A stretch of 64,000 nucleotides of DNA from Pseudeuparius sepicola (GCA_963920635.1 OY987301.1:21804501-21868500), one strand, 5' to 3'; positions 1-11,089 are shown, counted from the stretch's first letter. Notes: a model not told the origin generated them from the sequence alone. Numbers and translations: made by a program.

Positions 1-569
1 TAAATTTCTCCTGGAGGCACCTTTCGATATATTTACGGGCACATACATTTCTGGCTTGAATGTCTGCCTGAAAATGGGCGTTTTCTAATGACTGAGATCC
101 TATATATCGACTGCAAATCAATATAGGATAGGTATATCCGATATAGGTATTACTTATATCGAGGATAGGTATCCTAAAAATAAATTTAGGATAGGTGGTT
201 GTGCAACTGATGGCAACTCATCCGCGCCCCGAAGTTGGCAGCCTCGACGTGCGAGCTTTATTTCAGCTGATCAGTTGAACGCCGTTAACAAGCGGTTTTA
301 ATATACTTATGAAAATATTTTTTCCTTTTCTGTTGACTTTTGAATTTTTTAAATTTTGGATTCGTTATAAGCTTTTCTTTCACCTGTGGTTAAATTTTTA
401 CATCATAATTTAATCACCCTGTATAATTTTGAGCTGTGCAATTTATTTTCCTATCATTATTTGAGTAGAACTGCCTGGTTATATAATATTTGCAGTAAAA
501 CGCACAACACTGTTTAGTTCTTGCAAGCTCTCAAAAAATTCCTAATTTCTTTAAATTTGAATACCTATG
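1..569. other. AT-rich stretch without recognisable gene
   Basis: I see no coding signal or repeat structure that I can name. Positions about 115-205 carry short degenerate ATAGGTAT and AGGATAGGT words, a common low-complexity texture in insect DNA. Confidence 0.5.
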
Positions 570-611
570 CTTAGACAAATAGAGAGGACATCGCGCTTAG
601 CTACTCTGCCT

Positions 612-664
612 ACGTAACAAAATCTATACACGGCAGGGGCTGCTGCATATAGATTTTGTTACGT
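612..664. repeat. Perfect 17-bp hairpin
   Basis: Arms ACGTAACAAAATCTATA (612-628) and its exact reverse complement (648-664) flank a 19-nt GC-rich loop. It lies just inside the left outer arm of the 570-2132 structure. Confidence 0.75.
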
Positions 665-1666
665 CGTTTTGAACGGCAGCTATATTTTTTATATGTGTCA
701 AACCTGGACCGACACTATATTAAAGACCCGAACATGACGTCATATTTCATTGTTGTTTACGGACTGAGGTGGCGCTACTCGCCGAAAAAAAAATGGCCAC
801 TTGTTATATCAAGGTTATAGGGGGGTATTTTGTGGTTATTGGTGTGTCAGTTTCTACCGTTTAAAATGTTCCAAATTTTAAATATCCAGCTTTATTACGA
901 TTTACCTTCTTTTTACGGTAACGAATTTTCTTTGCGTCCAGTATTTGGCAGTTTTATCCTATTAACACAGCTTTTATAGGTAGATTTGTTTGTGATTACA
1001 TGAAATTTCCATGCACATGAAGGAAATGGTATGCACACTGCGCAAACCGTTAGATGAATTGCAGAAGAATAAACACTATTTTGGAATTATGGGATGATCT
1101 GATCAACCAGCTGAAGAAGCAAAAATTCTAGATATTATTTTGGAAGAGTAGTTTGTAATGTATGCAAGAATGAAAATATAACATTTTGTTTATAGCTCCA
1201 AAGCGCATATAAAAAAGAAACTGAATATAAAAAAGAAACTGAAAAATCTAATGCGTTTTATGCTTATACTTACACTACAATTAACCATGGACTTCATTTC
1301 AAACCAAAAGGAACCAAATACTCTTGCTTGCTTTTTAGACTCGCTTTTCTTACGAAAATGTATGGAAATATACCTACCATGTGAACTTGTCAAATTAGAG
1401 GGACATAACAAACACATATTTTATTTCATTTTGAATGTTAAATTCGTTGTAAAAAATTCTGCAACAATGGTGTTTTAACATTAAACCACCGTGTAAATTT
1501 GTTTCGTCGTGTGGCTCCAGGGGCGATCGCTTGAAACAGTGCTATGCATAGGTCTTTAATGTAGTGTTGGTCCAGGTCAAACAAAGCGAGTAGGTACGTT
1601 CTGAGTTAATTTCGTGAATTTGTGAATTAAACGTAATAGTGATTAAGGGGAAAATATACTCTTACG

Positions 1667-1737
1667 ATGCTGAATTTTTCAGCGTTTGGTTGCAAAAGCA
1701 GAAGTGAAAAGCAAGAGCCCTAGATTTCGTTTCACAG
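1667..1737 (+). pseudogene. THAP-domain first-exon relic
   Basis: From the ATG at 1667 the frame reads MLNFSAFGCKSRSEKQEP, a stop at 1721-1723, then ISFHR, then a GT splice donor (GTAAAT) at 1738. THAP zinc-binding domains typically begin M-x-CSAFGCxNR followed by a serine-phenylalanine-histidine motif, and an intron is plausible there. The first zinc ligand Cys appears replaced by Phe, and the TAG interrupts the frame, so this copy is broken. No remaining C2CH half was found downstream. It could belong to a THAP-type transposase or to a decayed host gene. The motif match is short, so the call is tentative. Confidence 0.45.
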
Positions 1738-2132
1738 GTAAATATTTAACAAGCTACCTTTAAAAGATGCCTTTATAACTTTATTTTGCTCGATATACCT
1801 AACTTCTTCAAATTCCTTCTACCTTTTAGTATGATAATGTGCATTGTTTTGTTTGTAAATGGGACCAATATAATTATTTCTTTATTCATAGTTTCATAAA
1901 ATACGGGTTGGTTTCCATGGGCGTGCATTAATTATTTTATTTTGATTGATTCGAAATCGCCACTAGCTTTACATTTGATAAATTATCTGCAAATAAATAC
2001 CAATATTTCAAATTACATGGAAAGTCAAAATTAACTACCTTTTCATTTTTAACACTGGCCTGACAAGCGATGTGGCAGTCAGTAACACGGCCGCGAGCGC
2101 TGTTAAGCGTCCTCTCTCGTTCCTTGTCTAAG

Positions 2133-2725
2133 AGAATATGTTTATGGTATTACGATTTAAGTGTAGTTCGAAGTCGTATTGTGTCTGTATGTTAGTGCTT
2201 TGATATTATCATTGCTTGAATAATAGTTGTACAACGTCCAGCATTTTTAGGTGTCCAATAAGTTTTCGCTAACAGATTTTTTTAGTCGTTGTTGTATTTA
2301 CTAAAAAAATAAAATCGAAACTGGGTCGGCAAACGGGAATGTGGATCGACTAATGATTAATAAGGTCCTTTAAAAGTGTGCGATGAGCCCTACAGAGAGA
2401 AGCCTCGAATTTGCTTGACGATTTGTTTACATAACTGCGGGGACAAACACCCTCCTAAAGTTCTGCTATTTGCAGAGACACGTCGGAATTGATTCTCCTC
2501 TACTTTGTCGCCTTTCCGGGTCCTCTTTGACCCACCGGATGGGAGCGTGGAAATTCGAAACGACTCAGAATCCAGGTCGCCGAATAAATTTAATATTGTT
2601 GTGCCCCTTTTGGATAACGAATGCTTTTGTTTAGGTGGAAAAAGAATAATCATACAGGCATATATAAAAAGTAAGAAATAGACTGGAAAATAAAATATCT
2701 ACCTACCAGGCAAATTGTATAATAT
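2133..2725. other. Unassigned stretch with a GC-richer block
   Basis: Positions 2390-2610 are clearly more GC-rich than the surroundings and are open on the minus strand for 87 codons (2390-2653). The protein is rich in Ser, Lys and Arg and matches no family I recognise. I see no splice sites or motif that would support a gene. Confidence 0.3.
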
Positions 2726-2830
2726 AAAATCAAAGATCCTTGAATATTATGATCTTTGATAAAATCAAAGATCCTTGAATATTATGATCTTTGATAAAAT
2801 CAAAGATCCTTGAATATTATGATCTTTGAT
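2726..2830. repeat. Three tandem 35-bp units, each a palindrome
   Basis: Units at 2726-2760, 2761-2795 and 2796-2830 are identical. Each contains ATCAAAGATC, a 12-nt spacer, and GATCTTTGAT, its exact reverse complement. A fourth partial unit (AAAAT) follows. Transcribed, this would make three consecutive identical hairpins. Confidence 0.9.
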
Positions 2831-2954
2831 AAAATATTATCTCCGACTCAGTAGTTCTTCAAGGAGAAGTTAGGGTAAATAATATTAGTATAAAACACGT
2901 ATCAGGTAGGTATCAGAGAGGTAGCTATGTTCAAGGCCCATAAGGATATACATA

Positions 2955-3679
2955 TACAGGGTGTTCGAAAAATAGACGGAGATATTTTAGAGGGTGATTC
3001 CCTGTTAAGAAATATGAAAAAAAGTTTCTATAAACATGGGTCCGGAAATGCAGAGTTTTCAAGATACAGGATGTTAAATATATTGCATGTCACTGGACAA
3101 AATTGGTTTATCAATTTTTGCAAAAAAAATCACAAGTGCCTTGGAAAACAAATAATCAAAAGCATTTCTAGGCAAGAGTGTTATTGCAACTTTTCCAATA
3201 TCATAACATAAAGTACACTACAACCAATTTTGTCCAGTGACATGCAATAAAACGGTTTTTATTTTTTTTTCTCGAAAACGAAGTGAGATAGGAAAACAAT
3301 ACAAGAGGGAAAGAAGTTGTATTTTTAGATGCTTAATCAAACAAAAAATATTAAAGTTACAAAAAAGGTAGTGGCGTACATTTTTTTGATAATAATATTC
3401 GCTAAGGTGCCCCCCGGGACGCCACTGGACTTAATAAATTTAATCTAGTTAGGGCGAAATTAGCCTCTTAATACAACAAATAATATTGCCAAATTTCAAC
3501 AGAATCGAGTAAATAATTTTTAAGACATTAATAATTTCATTTTTAATTTTTTTTTATTTAACATCCTGTATCTTGAAAACTCTGCATTTCCGGACCCATG
3601 TTTATAGAAACTTTTTTCATATTTCTTAACAGGAAATCACCCTCTAAAATATCTCCGTCTATTTTTCGAACACCCTGTA
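2955..3679. mobile_element. Foldback MITE with TACAGGGTGTTCG termini
   Basis: Left arm 2955-3080 begins TACAGGGTGTTCGAAAAATA; right arm 3556-3679 is its near-perfect reverse complement ending CACCCTGTA. Terminal TA fits the TA target duplication of Tc1/mariner elements. The interior codes for nothing I recognise; the 94-codon frame across the left arm is probably incidental. Confidence 0.8.
3081..3249. mobile_element. Small MITE nested in the 2955-3679 element
   Basis: Arms TATTGCATGTCACTGGACAA (from 3081) and the reverse complement ending at 3249 are about 28 bp long, with only one or two mismatches. The flanking TA and 169-bp length suggest a mariner-type MITE inserted into the loop of the outer foldback. 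Confidence 0.65.
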
Positions 3680-3689
3680 TACTAGGAAA

Positions 3690-3990
3690 GATATCTTGAA
3701 AAAGCCTTCGACGTAGTGTATAACCTAACTAACAGACAGATAGAACTATTACAATCGGCGTCCCACAGGGAACTGTGTTGGGCCCGATTCTATTTCTCCT
3801 TTCCATAAGAACGCGATGAGAAAACAAAAACTGAAATTAACATAGTTAATAAATGGTTAACCTTTAACGTCGGTACAACTAAATCTGTTACATTCTCATC
3901 AAATAATGCAGTTTTCATATTTCAGATTAAATAGCCACGATCTGTATAAACGCATAGGTTTATCTCATTTAGCTTAAAAGGGTTGTTATA
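3690..3990 (+). pseudogene. Non-LTR retrotransposon reverse transcriptase relic
   Basis: Three short stretches in different frames match successive reverse transcriptase blocks. LEKAFDVV (about 3697-3722) resembles motif A. GVPQGTVLGPILF (about 3752-3792) is the classic motif B of jockey/CR1-type elements. INIVNKWLTFN (about 3837-3870) resembles the helix after the YADD box. The YADD region itself is deleted, and stops and frameshifts intervene. It abuts the right end of the 2955-3679 foldback. Confidence 0.6.
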
Positions 3991-4058
3991 TATATGGTTG
4001 TATATGGCTTATTAAATATTGTTCATTGCTACCAAGCATAATTTGGTGTAATCTATTC

Positions 4059-4520
4059 TACAGGGTGAGTCGAAGTTAAACCGCCATACTCAAAATTCGA
4101 GTAGTATTTTTAAAAATAAATGGGGTTCTTCATATAACATTTTGTCCAAAAACGCTTCGTTTTCGACATACAGGGCGTCAAAGTTTTCTTTTAAAAACAG
4201 AAAAAATTAGTATTTTCGGTTCCATTTATGCTATCGAGTTGAAAATTGGTACTTTTATGTTTTCTGGGACGACGATTATGAATTTTCTATCAACTTTCTT
4301 CTAGCCGCTAGAGGGCGTTGGCTACGTCGTTACTTTCGAACAAAAGTGTTTTAAACTTTTTTGTCGTTGAAAAATCTGCATTTTAGACAGCGGAATATTA
4401 AATTACATTCGATTTTGAACAAAAAATGTCTCTTGTAAAAATACGAAAACCTTAACCGTTTTCATGAAAAACGCAATTTTGTGTCGCGGTGCGCGTGAAT
4501 TCGAAAAAATTAAAATTTCT
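4059..4520 (+). repeat. Single-arm relic of a TACAGGGTGAGTC foldback family
   Basis: TACAGGGTGAGTCGAAGTTA at 4059 has the same kind of terminus as the paired foldbacks in the window. A second terminus-like word, TACAGGGCGTCAAAG, lies near 4171. I could not find a matching reverse-complement arm in the window, so this looks like one surviving half. No coding sequence was seen. Confidence 0.4.
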
Positions 4521-4639
4521 TAGTAGGCTGAGAAATGGGATTTATTCATTTGGAATTCTTTATTTACAGTCGGTATTGTCCTAAATTAACAATTTTTGTG
4601 AAATTAGTAATAAAAAGAACTTTAACCAAGACAACTTTA

Positions 4640-5821
4640 TTAGCAAAAACATAACGAAAAAATTATAATTACATAAGTGATTCTTCTTCTCTTCCCCTCC
4701 AGGTTTAACTGGCTGCGCCTTACCATGAAATCGCTGTACTCAGTTTCTTCTTTTAATTTTGTAACTAGCTCGATAATTCCTGGGTGGTTCTTTCCAATAA
4801 TATGGCTCAAGCGATTATTCCAGCCTTTGAGAGCATTGTTTGTACGATGCATTCTTCCGTGTGAATTCCACATTGTACGTAAAATGCCAGGATTTTCCAG
4901 CCACTGCTTCACAAAATAGTCGTAGAATTCTTCAAGTTTCGTGACTCCCAATTCTTGGATTTTCCTCCAAATGCACTGAGTGTAGTGAAAATGACAACCA
5001 TGCATTTTTACTTCCGGAAACACACTCTTCATGGCAGACACAACAGATTGTTCAAAGTCTAGTGTCACGAATTCTGGAAGCCACTCTGCTTTCTTCAGTT
5101 GTAGGAAGAGCCTTTCGTAAGTTTGACGAGTCTTGTTTCGGAGTAGAGCAAATGCCACGGGAACTATATTGGTCTCATCAGTGTTGCTCCCAATATCAGC
5201 GTGGATTGTATAAATTTGCAGGAATTGCTTGCTTGCGCATTTAAAGGTGCCATCCATAAAAAAGTCCTATTAGTTGATAGCTCTACCTTTCCTACAGATG
5301 TGCAAAATATCAACAATCTATCTTGGTCGCCATTATCAGCAAGTAGAAATGATGAGCCGTCATTTAGCAATAGGGCATTTTCAGGCAGATTGATGTCACT
5401 TGCAGATCCTGGTTCCGCAAAAATTCCTCGTTCTTGACGTCTTGCACGGTACAACGTTGCCTTCATGGAGTCGTACACAGGAACTTCGGAGACAAGGTCG
5501 TATCCACGATGAAACAGCGGTCCAATTTCTTGACGATAGATGGCAGAGAGGTTGATCGGTTCCTCGGGCACGCTTCTTGGCGATTGCTTGTTGCTTCCTA
5601 ACTTCAACTTCCGCTGCATTTGGTATGCACGAATGTTCTGCCACGGAAATAATTTCTCCATCTTTAGTTTTCAATGATCCCAGGCACTTTGATGACTTTT
5701 CTTTCACACACAACCAACTAATAACATTATCTCTTGTGATTCTATGTTGTCTGTACTGGTATCCTTGTAAAATCGCGGATGATTTCCCTTTCGTACTCTC
5801 GACGATTTCAAGTTGGTTCAT
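4640..5821 (-). pseudogene. FLYWCH/MULE-type transposase, frameshifted
   Basis: Reading starts at the Met encoded at 5821 (MNQLEIVESTKGKS). An N-terminal FLYWCH-like zinc finger follows, with GYQYRQH, a Trp-x-Cys, a second Cys and an EHSC end. A frameshift near 5570 leads to a linker (SVPEEPINLSAIYRQEIGP). A second shift near 5260, in a run of T, leads to the MULE catalytic core. That core has MDGTFKCASKQF (first Asp), FVTLDFEQSVVSAM (second Asp), GCHFHYTQ, and RTNNALKGWNNRL where MULE proteins usually carry the catalytic Glu. Here that position is Lys (AAA). Total length is about 390 residues. Two frameshifts plus the lost Glu mark a dead copy, although the remaining frames are well preserved. 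No clear terminal inverted repeats were found nearby. Confidence 0.8.
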
Positions 5822-5929
5822 AATGATAGATAAAAATCTGGAGCTTAATGCAGAGTGGACCGTAGCAGCTTGTTTGGAATAAATAAAGATTCGAATTTTA
5901 CAGACATTTATATATCTTGCCAAAACCAA

Positions 5930-6289
5930 TTTAAATTTAATCCCTAAATCCGAAAAATCGTTACCATTATGATTTTAGATTTAGAAATAATCCTCTCAGG
6001 TACCTGTATTACCCTAAACAGGGTTAGATTTGGTGCATTTTACTTTAAAAAAATATGTACCTACGAATTATTAATATTCCAATAGATATAATACCGAAAA
6101 ATCAAGGATGTCATGGAAAAAAATATGAAATAGATATTATTAGATATTCAAAACTGAGAAAAATAATATATTTTTTTAATTTTAAAAATAAAAAAGTTGG
6201 GGGGGATTTAGCATTAATCTATTAACTTTTTTTACCTGACGTTTCCAAAAAATAATAATTGTTCCCGTATGTAAGTCAGCTGCATGTAA
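5930..6289. other. AT-rich stretch, nothing recognised
   Basis: Very AT-rich sequence with homopolymer runs; no coding or repeat structure seen. Confidence 0.5.
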
Positions 6290-6292
6290 TAA

Positions 6293-6448
6293 AAGGCGTG
6301 TTCCGAAAAGCATTCTATCTTAGAATACTAGTAGCATTTTGATATATTCGAAGTTCCGTTCCGTTTTGAATTCAATTTCTAACGTATCATAAGTAATCAT
6401 GCCATCTCTATGTCAGAAGTCAGATTCTTTTAAATCGGAACACGCCTT
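6293..6448. mobile_element. Short MITE with TAA target duplication
   Basis: Terminal repeats AAGGCGTGTTCCGA (6293) and its reverse complement ending at 6448 are flanked by TAA at 6290-6292 and 6449-6451. The 156-bp length, 14-bp terminal repeats and TAA duplication fit a PIF/Harbinger-type MITE. No transposase is present. Confidence 0.7.
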
Positions 6449-6639
6449 TAATGATGACCGTATGCCACACAAACACAGTTAAGTTGCATACTATGTATAA
6501 TAGCACCCAACGAATATTTAGATACACTATACCTTCAGAAAAATACAGTCGCAAGTTTTGCCCTACAATTTTGCAATTATTTTTTCCAAATGTAGGTACG
6601 CCACTGAGAGATACTTCCGAAGGTATCATAATATCCCTT

Positions 6640-6753
6640 GTACGCAAATGCCCCTGGACCATAAGCCTTTTACCTCTAGTTTGCCTAAAGATCCCCGCTG
6701 TACGCAAGTAGCACTAAACAGGTAGATGTACGCAAATGATTCGTACGCAAGTA
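6640..6753 (+). repeat. Cluster of four GTACGCAARTR motifs
   Basis: GTACGCAAATG occurs at 6640 and 6728, and GTACGCAAGTA at 6700 and 6743. Four near-identical 11-mers in 114 bp are more than expected in this AT-rich sequence. The role is unknown: a degenerate satellite or clustered binding sites. Confidence 0.5.
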
Positions 6754-7634
6754 AGACGACACCAGTTTCTTCCTCGCAACGACAATTCTAAAAAGTTAAT
6801 ATAGATTCAAATTTATGTGTAGAAAAGCATAATTTTAGTGATTAAATATATAAGTTCGAGCCATAAATAAGTTTCCCGCAAAAGCTGAGGGTACAAATTC
6901 TTCTTCAGTGTTCCATGGTTGTGTTTTTGTGTATCCATAGAAGTACGATTTCTGTCTAGTTTGCAACAAATTATAGAGAGCGCGGAACATAATTTATAGC
7001 ATAAAATTGATTAAAGTACCATCGGTGATTTGTCTATTCCGTTAGCAAATTATTTATAATACAATTAATTGGGACGTTCTAATTAAAACACGAATCGAAT
7101 TAGTTTGTTTAGTGGGCCTGAGTTCCCGCGCACTTTCAATTAACGTTGTCGAAAAGTAATACGACGGCATTATTATGCAGCAAGCTATTACAATTTAGGA
7201 ATATTTCGCTCTATAATTCGGTTCTATTCCGTTCCAACGAGGAAACTCGAGCAGATAACGGCCGCAGGGCTACGCCCTGTTTTCGACTATTTGAGAACTC
7301 CTCTAAAATATTTTCCGTAATTGTTCAAAGGCAAATCAAATGCAAAAACCCTATCCGGCGCATATCCTTTTAGCTTTGTCCTTTAATAGTCTCTTATATT
7401 CAAGCATTTTGCGGTATTTAGATTAAATAACAGAATTCAATCATTGCCGTCTTTTCGAATCCATATTCCACTACGTTTCTTTTCACAGCATATCGGTTTG
7501 AGAACCTGCGACAGTAGGTCCCATAATTTTATGAGGATCATCATGGGACGGTAATCAGTTTTCTGTTGTGCTTTTCTAGCATAATAACCGTGGAAGGTTG
7601 TGCACTATATCGTTAGTTTGATTGAAAGTCGGAC
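6754..7634. other. Unassigned stretch
   Basis: No gene recognised. A 75-codon + frame at 7146-7373 has no family signature. Confidence 0.4.
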
Positions 7635-7885
7635 AAGACCGCCGATAAATCATATTCGCGATCGAGGCCTCCACCTATTTAAAACATCCCAGAGCCAAAT
7701 TAAGACAAATTAGCCCTTGGCTTCGCCAGCGAGCCATCGGCCTGACAAATTGAGCGTCGCGTCGGGGATTTGTAATACCAGTTGGAAACGTAATGGCGGC
7801 ATTATTTCATTTTTGGGCTGTCAACTTTAACAAATCCTCCGACTAAGTTCGGCGAACTTTCGCGATTATTTCTATTTGTACACCG
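7635..7885 (+). repeat. Diverged 250-bp direct repeat, copy 1
   Basis: This moderately GC-rich block is colinear with 18195-18478. Both contain AAATTAAGACAAATTAGCC, then CCTGACAAATTGAG, then GGGGATTTGTAATACC, then CAACTTTAACAAATC, in the same order, orientation and spacing. There is no open frame or tRNA-like promoter. It may be an old dispersed repeat, a remnant of a local duplication, or duplicated conserved noncoding sequence. Confidence 0.7.
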
Positions 7886-8039
7886 TATCCGTATAAAATT
7901 ATAAAACTTAAACCCTTTTAAATTAGAATCGTACTTTTAACTTCTGATATTTTTTGGGTTATACCAAGCTATAGATCAAAGTACAGTGCATCCTGATAAT
8001 AAAAAACTTCACCGAGACAATAAAACCGATTAATGTAGT

Positions 8040-8425
8040 TTTCAGCCGATGAACAAATTTATTATCACAATGAGGAATGCTTCATTGAGCAGATGAATGC
8101 AATCTTCTTATAGCAATGAACACTCTTCGTTAAATTAAAGTAATTCATTAACGAAATGAAGCGTTCCAATTGCCGAATGAAGGATATCTCCTTTATTCTA
8201 ATGACCACTTGTAATCTTTCCATAAAAGAACATGCCCATTAACCCAATGTATAAGCTATTCATTGTAAAATGAATTTTTTTCATGACATCAATGAAATTC
8301 ATAATAAAATAACGTCTACATGCACCCAAATGCAGTTTCATTGAATAGATAGCACTATTCTTAGCATTTAAGAATTAACTTTCATTCATCCAATGAATTA
8401 GTTCATTAACATATTGACCTTTTTT
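8040..8425. repeat. Degenerate CAATGAA / TTCATTG motif array
   Basis: More than a dozen AATGAA, CAATGA or TTCATT words recur every roughly 15-40 bp, with variable sequence between them. This could be a decayed minisatellite or a repeated binding-site cluster. No fixed period could be seen. Confidence 0.45.
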
Positions 8426-8579
8426 CTTGTGATCTTAGGAGAGTTCTGGTTAAAATATATATCATCATCATGTCATATATAAATTTAAGCAGGTTGGATG
8501 TTCAATAATATATAGGGATTCTTGTCTACAAATTATAAATTTGTAAGAAAGAAGATTCTAGGAAATTTGTCCCAAGTTT

Positions 8580-9205
8580 TTTAATTCACTTCGGCGTCTA
8601 ACATATCTAAAGGGCCTTAAATTTAGGAAAATTGATTTTTTTATTTTCAATTAAAAATCAGGAATGCTTGGGAAATATTTGAAAATCTAAACATTCTAAA
8701 AATGTCTCACTAATAAAGAATACAGAAAAAGAACACCATCGTACCGATTTAAAATAATACCTTAATATGGCATATTTTTTGTGATCTGACATTTTTGGTA
8801 CGTTTTGATTATGTTTATACAATTTTTAAATACTTCCAAACTATAAGGTCCTATAGAAATGTTAGTTGGAGTGGTAAATTCGAAAAAATAGGATATTTGG
8901 ATTACAGGGAGTGTTGGTTAAAGCCACGTTGCCAGATTTTCTATATAGCATTTTTTATACATATTATGGTATTTAAAAAATCATATTTAAAAAATAAGCG
9001 TTATTTAAGAAATAAAACGATGTTGTCTGCTGTTTTCTTTATTAATAAGACATTTTTGGGCAATTTTGAATAAGTGTGCTCGTTTTTCAGATATTTCCAA
9101 AGCATTCCTGATTTTCAGTTGAAAATAAAAGAAATCCATTTTCCCACCTTTAAGGCCCAGTAGAAATGTTAGTCGGCGAAGGAAATTAATAAAACTTAGA
9201 AAAAA
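8580..9205. mobile_element. Foldback element with about 115-bp arms
   Basis: The left arm (about 8580-8695) and right arm (about 9085-9205) are imperfect reverse complements. Shared words include GGGCCTTAAA, AAAATCAGGAATGCTT and GGAAATAT. The loop (8696-9084) codes for nothing I recognise. Ends are approximate and no target duplication was identified. Confidence 0.6.
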
Positions 9206-9308
9206 TTGGATCGAAAAAAATCATAGCAGGCCGTGACGATATGTCCTATACCTACACTTCCTATACACACACACAAAATCATCAAACTCGTGCAGCGCAT
9301 CATAATTT

Positions 9309-9345
9309 TACAGGGATGTTCCGGATCAAATCTGAACACCCTGTA
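9309..9345. repeat. Minimal hairpin of two fused TACAGGG ends
   Basis: TACAGGGATGTTCCGGATC is followed directly by its imperfect reverse complement ending CACCCTGTA. The 37-bp structure looks like two terminal repeats with the interior deleted. Confidence 0.55.
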
Positions 9346-9430
9346 GGTAGGTACCATAATATGGCATAACCATTTTTACCGTATCATTGCAAATTGTTTG
9401 GCTGTTTCAACAACTTTTCCGGTAAGGTAC

Positions 9431-9490
9431 ATATGACGTCATTATAAACCCAATATAGCAGACGCCCTTGTGTTGTTTTCCAGTTGTGTG
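9431..9490 (+). repeat. Direct repeat flanking the 9517-16710 foldback, left copy
   Basis: GACGTCATTATAAACCCAAT and the following roughly 40 bp recur at 16868-16929 with only small indels. Together with the 16721-18130 repeats, this shows that the foldback landed in an already tandemly repeated region. Confidence 0.75.
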
Positions 9491-10517
9491 TAATACTAAA
9501 AAGTAGGTAAAATATGTACAGGGTGATTCAGTTTTAATTTGCAACACTTCAACAGGTGATAGAAAATCAAAAAATAACCGCACTTTCTTCTATAAACTAT
9601 ATCACTTTAAGGCCTTATAAAAAAGTTACAGGGTGTTAAAGTTGCAAGAAATATGTGGAATTTATTGAATATTTTACAAACTAGTTGAGATATTTAAGTC
9701 ATATTTGGTACACGTTATAACGGCATGGGTTAGCATAAAACCTGTTAATATCAACCATCTTGAACAACCAGTGGCGTAGAAACGGGTAATTAGTATAATT
9801 TATTTTAGAAAAAAAAAAATAGAACCACCTTGTATAGCAATAAAATGTATTCAAATTCTTATGTAAATTTTTATTGTAAACAAAAACGTTCTCTTAGCAT
9901 TTTTTCATATGTGTCATGGTTTCATAGCAAATTTAATTTTTTCGTATTATTTCGGGGTACTTCTGAAAAATTAACTTAAAACTTTTCTCCATAAGTAACA
10001 CTCAAAGTAGAAAAAATGTATTTTTTACTATAAATACAGTAACTTTTCCCAATAAACTTACCCATTCAAGGTTTTACTTTTCAAGATACAGAGCGTAACA
10101 TTAATTGTATCTTCCTTAAATGTTTTAGACCCTGTATCTTCAAAAGTATAGCCTTAAATAGGTGAGTTTATTCGAAAAAGTTACTTTATTTCAGGTAGCA
10201 AACACATTTTTTCCACTTTAAGTGTTACTTATGTACCCCGAAATAATACGAAAAAATCAAATTTAACATATTTTAATTCATATTTAATAAATATGAAACC
10301 ATGACACATATGAAAAAATGCTAAGAGAACGTTTTTGTTTACAATAAAAATTTACATAAGAATTTGAATACATTTTATTGCCATACAAGGTGTTTTTTTT
10401 TTCTAAAATAAATTATATTAATTACCCATTTCTACGCCACTGGTTGTTCAAGATGTTTGATATTAACAGGTTTTATGCTAACCCATGCCGTTATAACGTG
10501 TACCAAATACGACTTAA

Positions 10518-10521
10518 ATAT
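10518..10521. repeat. Target-site duplication ATAT, left
   Basis: ATAT precedes the LTR end TGTCACG and is repeated at 16534-16537 after the other LTR end. The opposite foldback arm reads through uninterrupted at this point (near 9690), confirming the empty site. Confidence 0.85.
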
Positions 10522-10935
10522 TGTCACGACCTGGATAGCCGTGACTGGGAGCGTAGCAAATAATAACAATTGGCCTTAATTTCACATAGGTTAATTTATT
10601 ATTTAGGGTTAAGAAAGCTTGACACAATTGACAATTGACACAATGAGAGAAAGACACTTACTTTTGTGAAGAGACAGCAGGGGCAGGCGTCATCGCAGCT
10701 GGAATACCTGGTTGCTGGTTGGCCCCGCCGGTTGGTCGATCTTTTCTTTAGCACTCGTACGGACTGACTGCCGCCTTGAACCGATCGATGGTTTTAGGTA
10801 AACTTTGATTTTGTCGCGGAATCAGCAGTCAGCGATTCTTATGTTAAGTTTCGATAATACCGGCGGTGCCTGAACTCAACCGAGTTCATTGAATTATTTC
10901 GTTATAATTTAATTGCTTACTTTTCATTCGTGACA
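10522..10935 (-). repeat. 3' LTR (414 bp)
   Basis: Full-length LTR with inverted TGTCACGA/TCGTGACA ends. In the minus-strand sense it contains AATAATAAA-like polyadenylation sequence. It also has GTAAGT at 10656-10661, which matches a splice donor at the equivalent place in the other LTR. Confidence 0.85.
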
Positions 10936-10950
10936 CATGCCCCCGTCTCT
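10936..10950 (-). other. Polypurine tract
   Basis: On the minus strand AGAGACGGGGGCATG directly precedes the 3' LTR, the usual place for the plus-strand primer of an LTR retrotransposon. Confidence 0.65.
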
Positions 10951-11089
10951 TCAAAGCTGGACTCCAGCTAAAAAAATAAATTGTAAAAATAAAATAAAAG
11001 AAAAATTATAAAAATTATAAAACAAATATAACTTATTTATGATATTAAAAAAAAAGAAATGAATATAAAGACAAAATTAAAATTTTAGT

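Larger units (their letters stand above)
570..2132. repeat. Nested inverted-repeat element enclosing a THAP-like exon
   Basis: Outer arms at 570-599 (CTTAGACAAATAGAGAGGAC) and 2104-2132 are imperfect reverse complements of about 30 bp. Inner arms at 701-728 (ACCTGGACCGACACTATATT) and 1551-1578 are also reverse complements, differing at only a few positions. The nesting suggests either a degenerate DNA transposon or one inserted in another. No transposase catalytic core is visible inside. Boundaries are approximate because I cannot see a convincing target-site duplication. Confidence 0.4.

Noticed and set aside
2726..2830. CRISPR-like array
   Set aside because: The three units are immediately adjacent with no unique spacers, so it is a simple tandem repeat.
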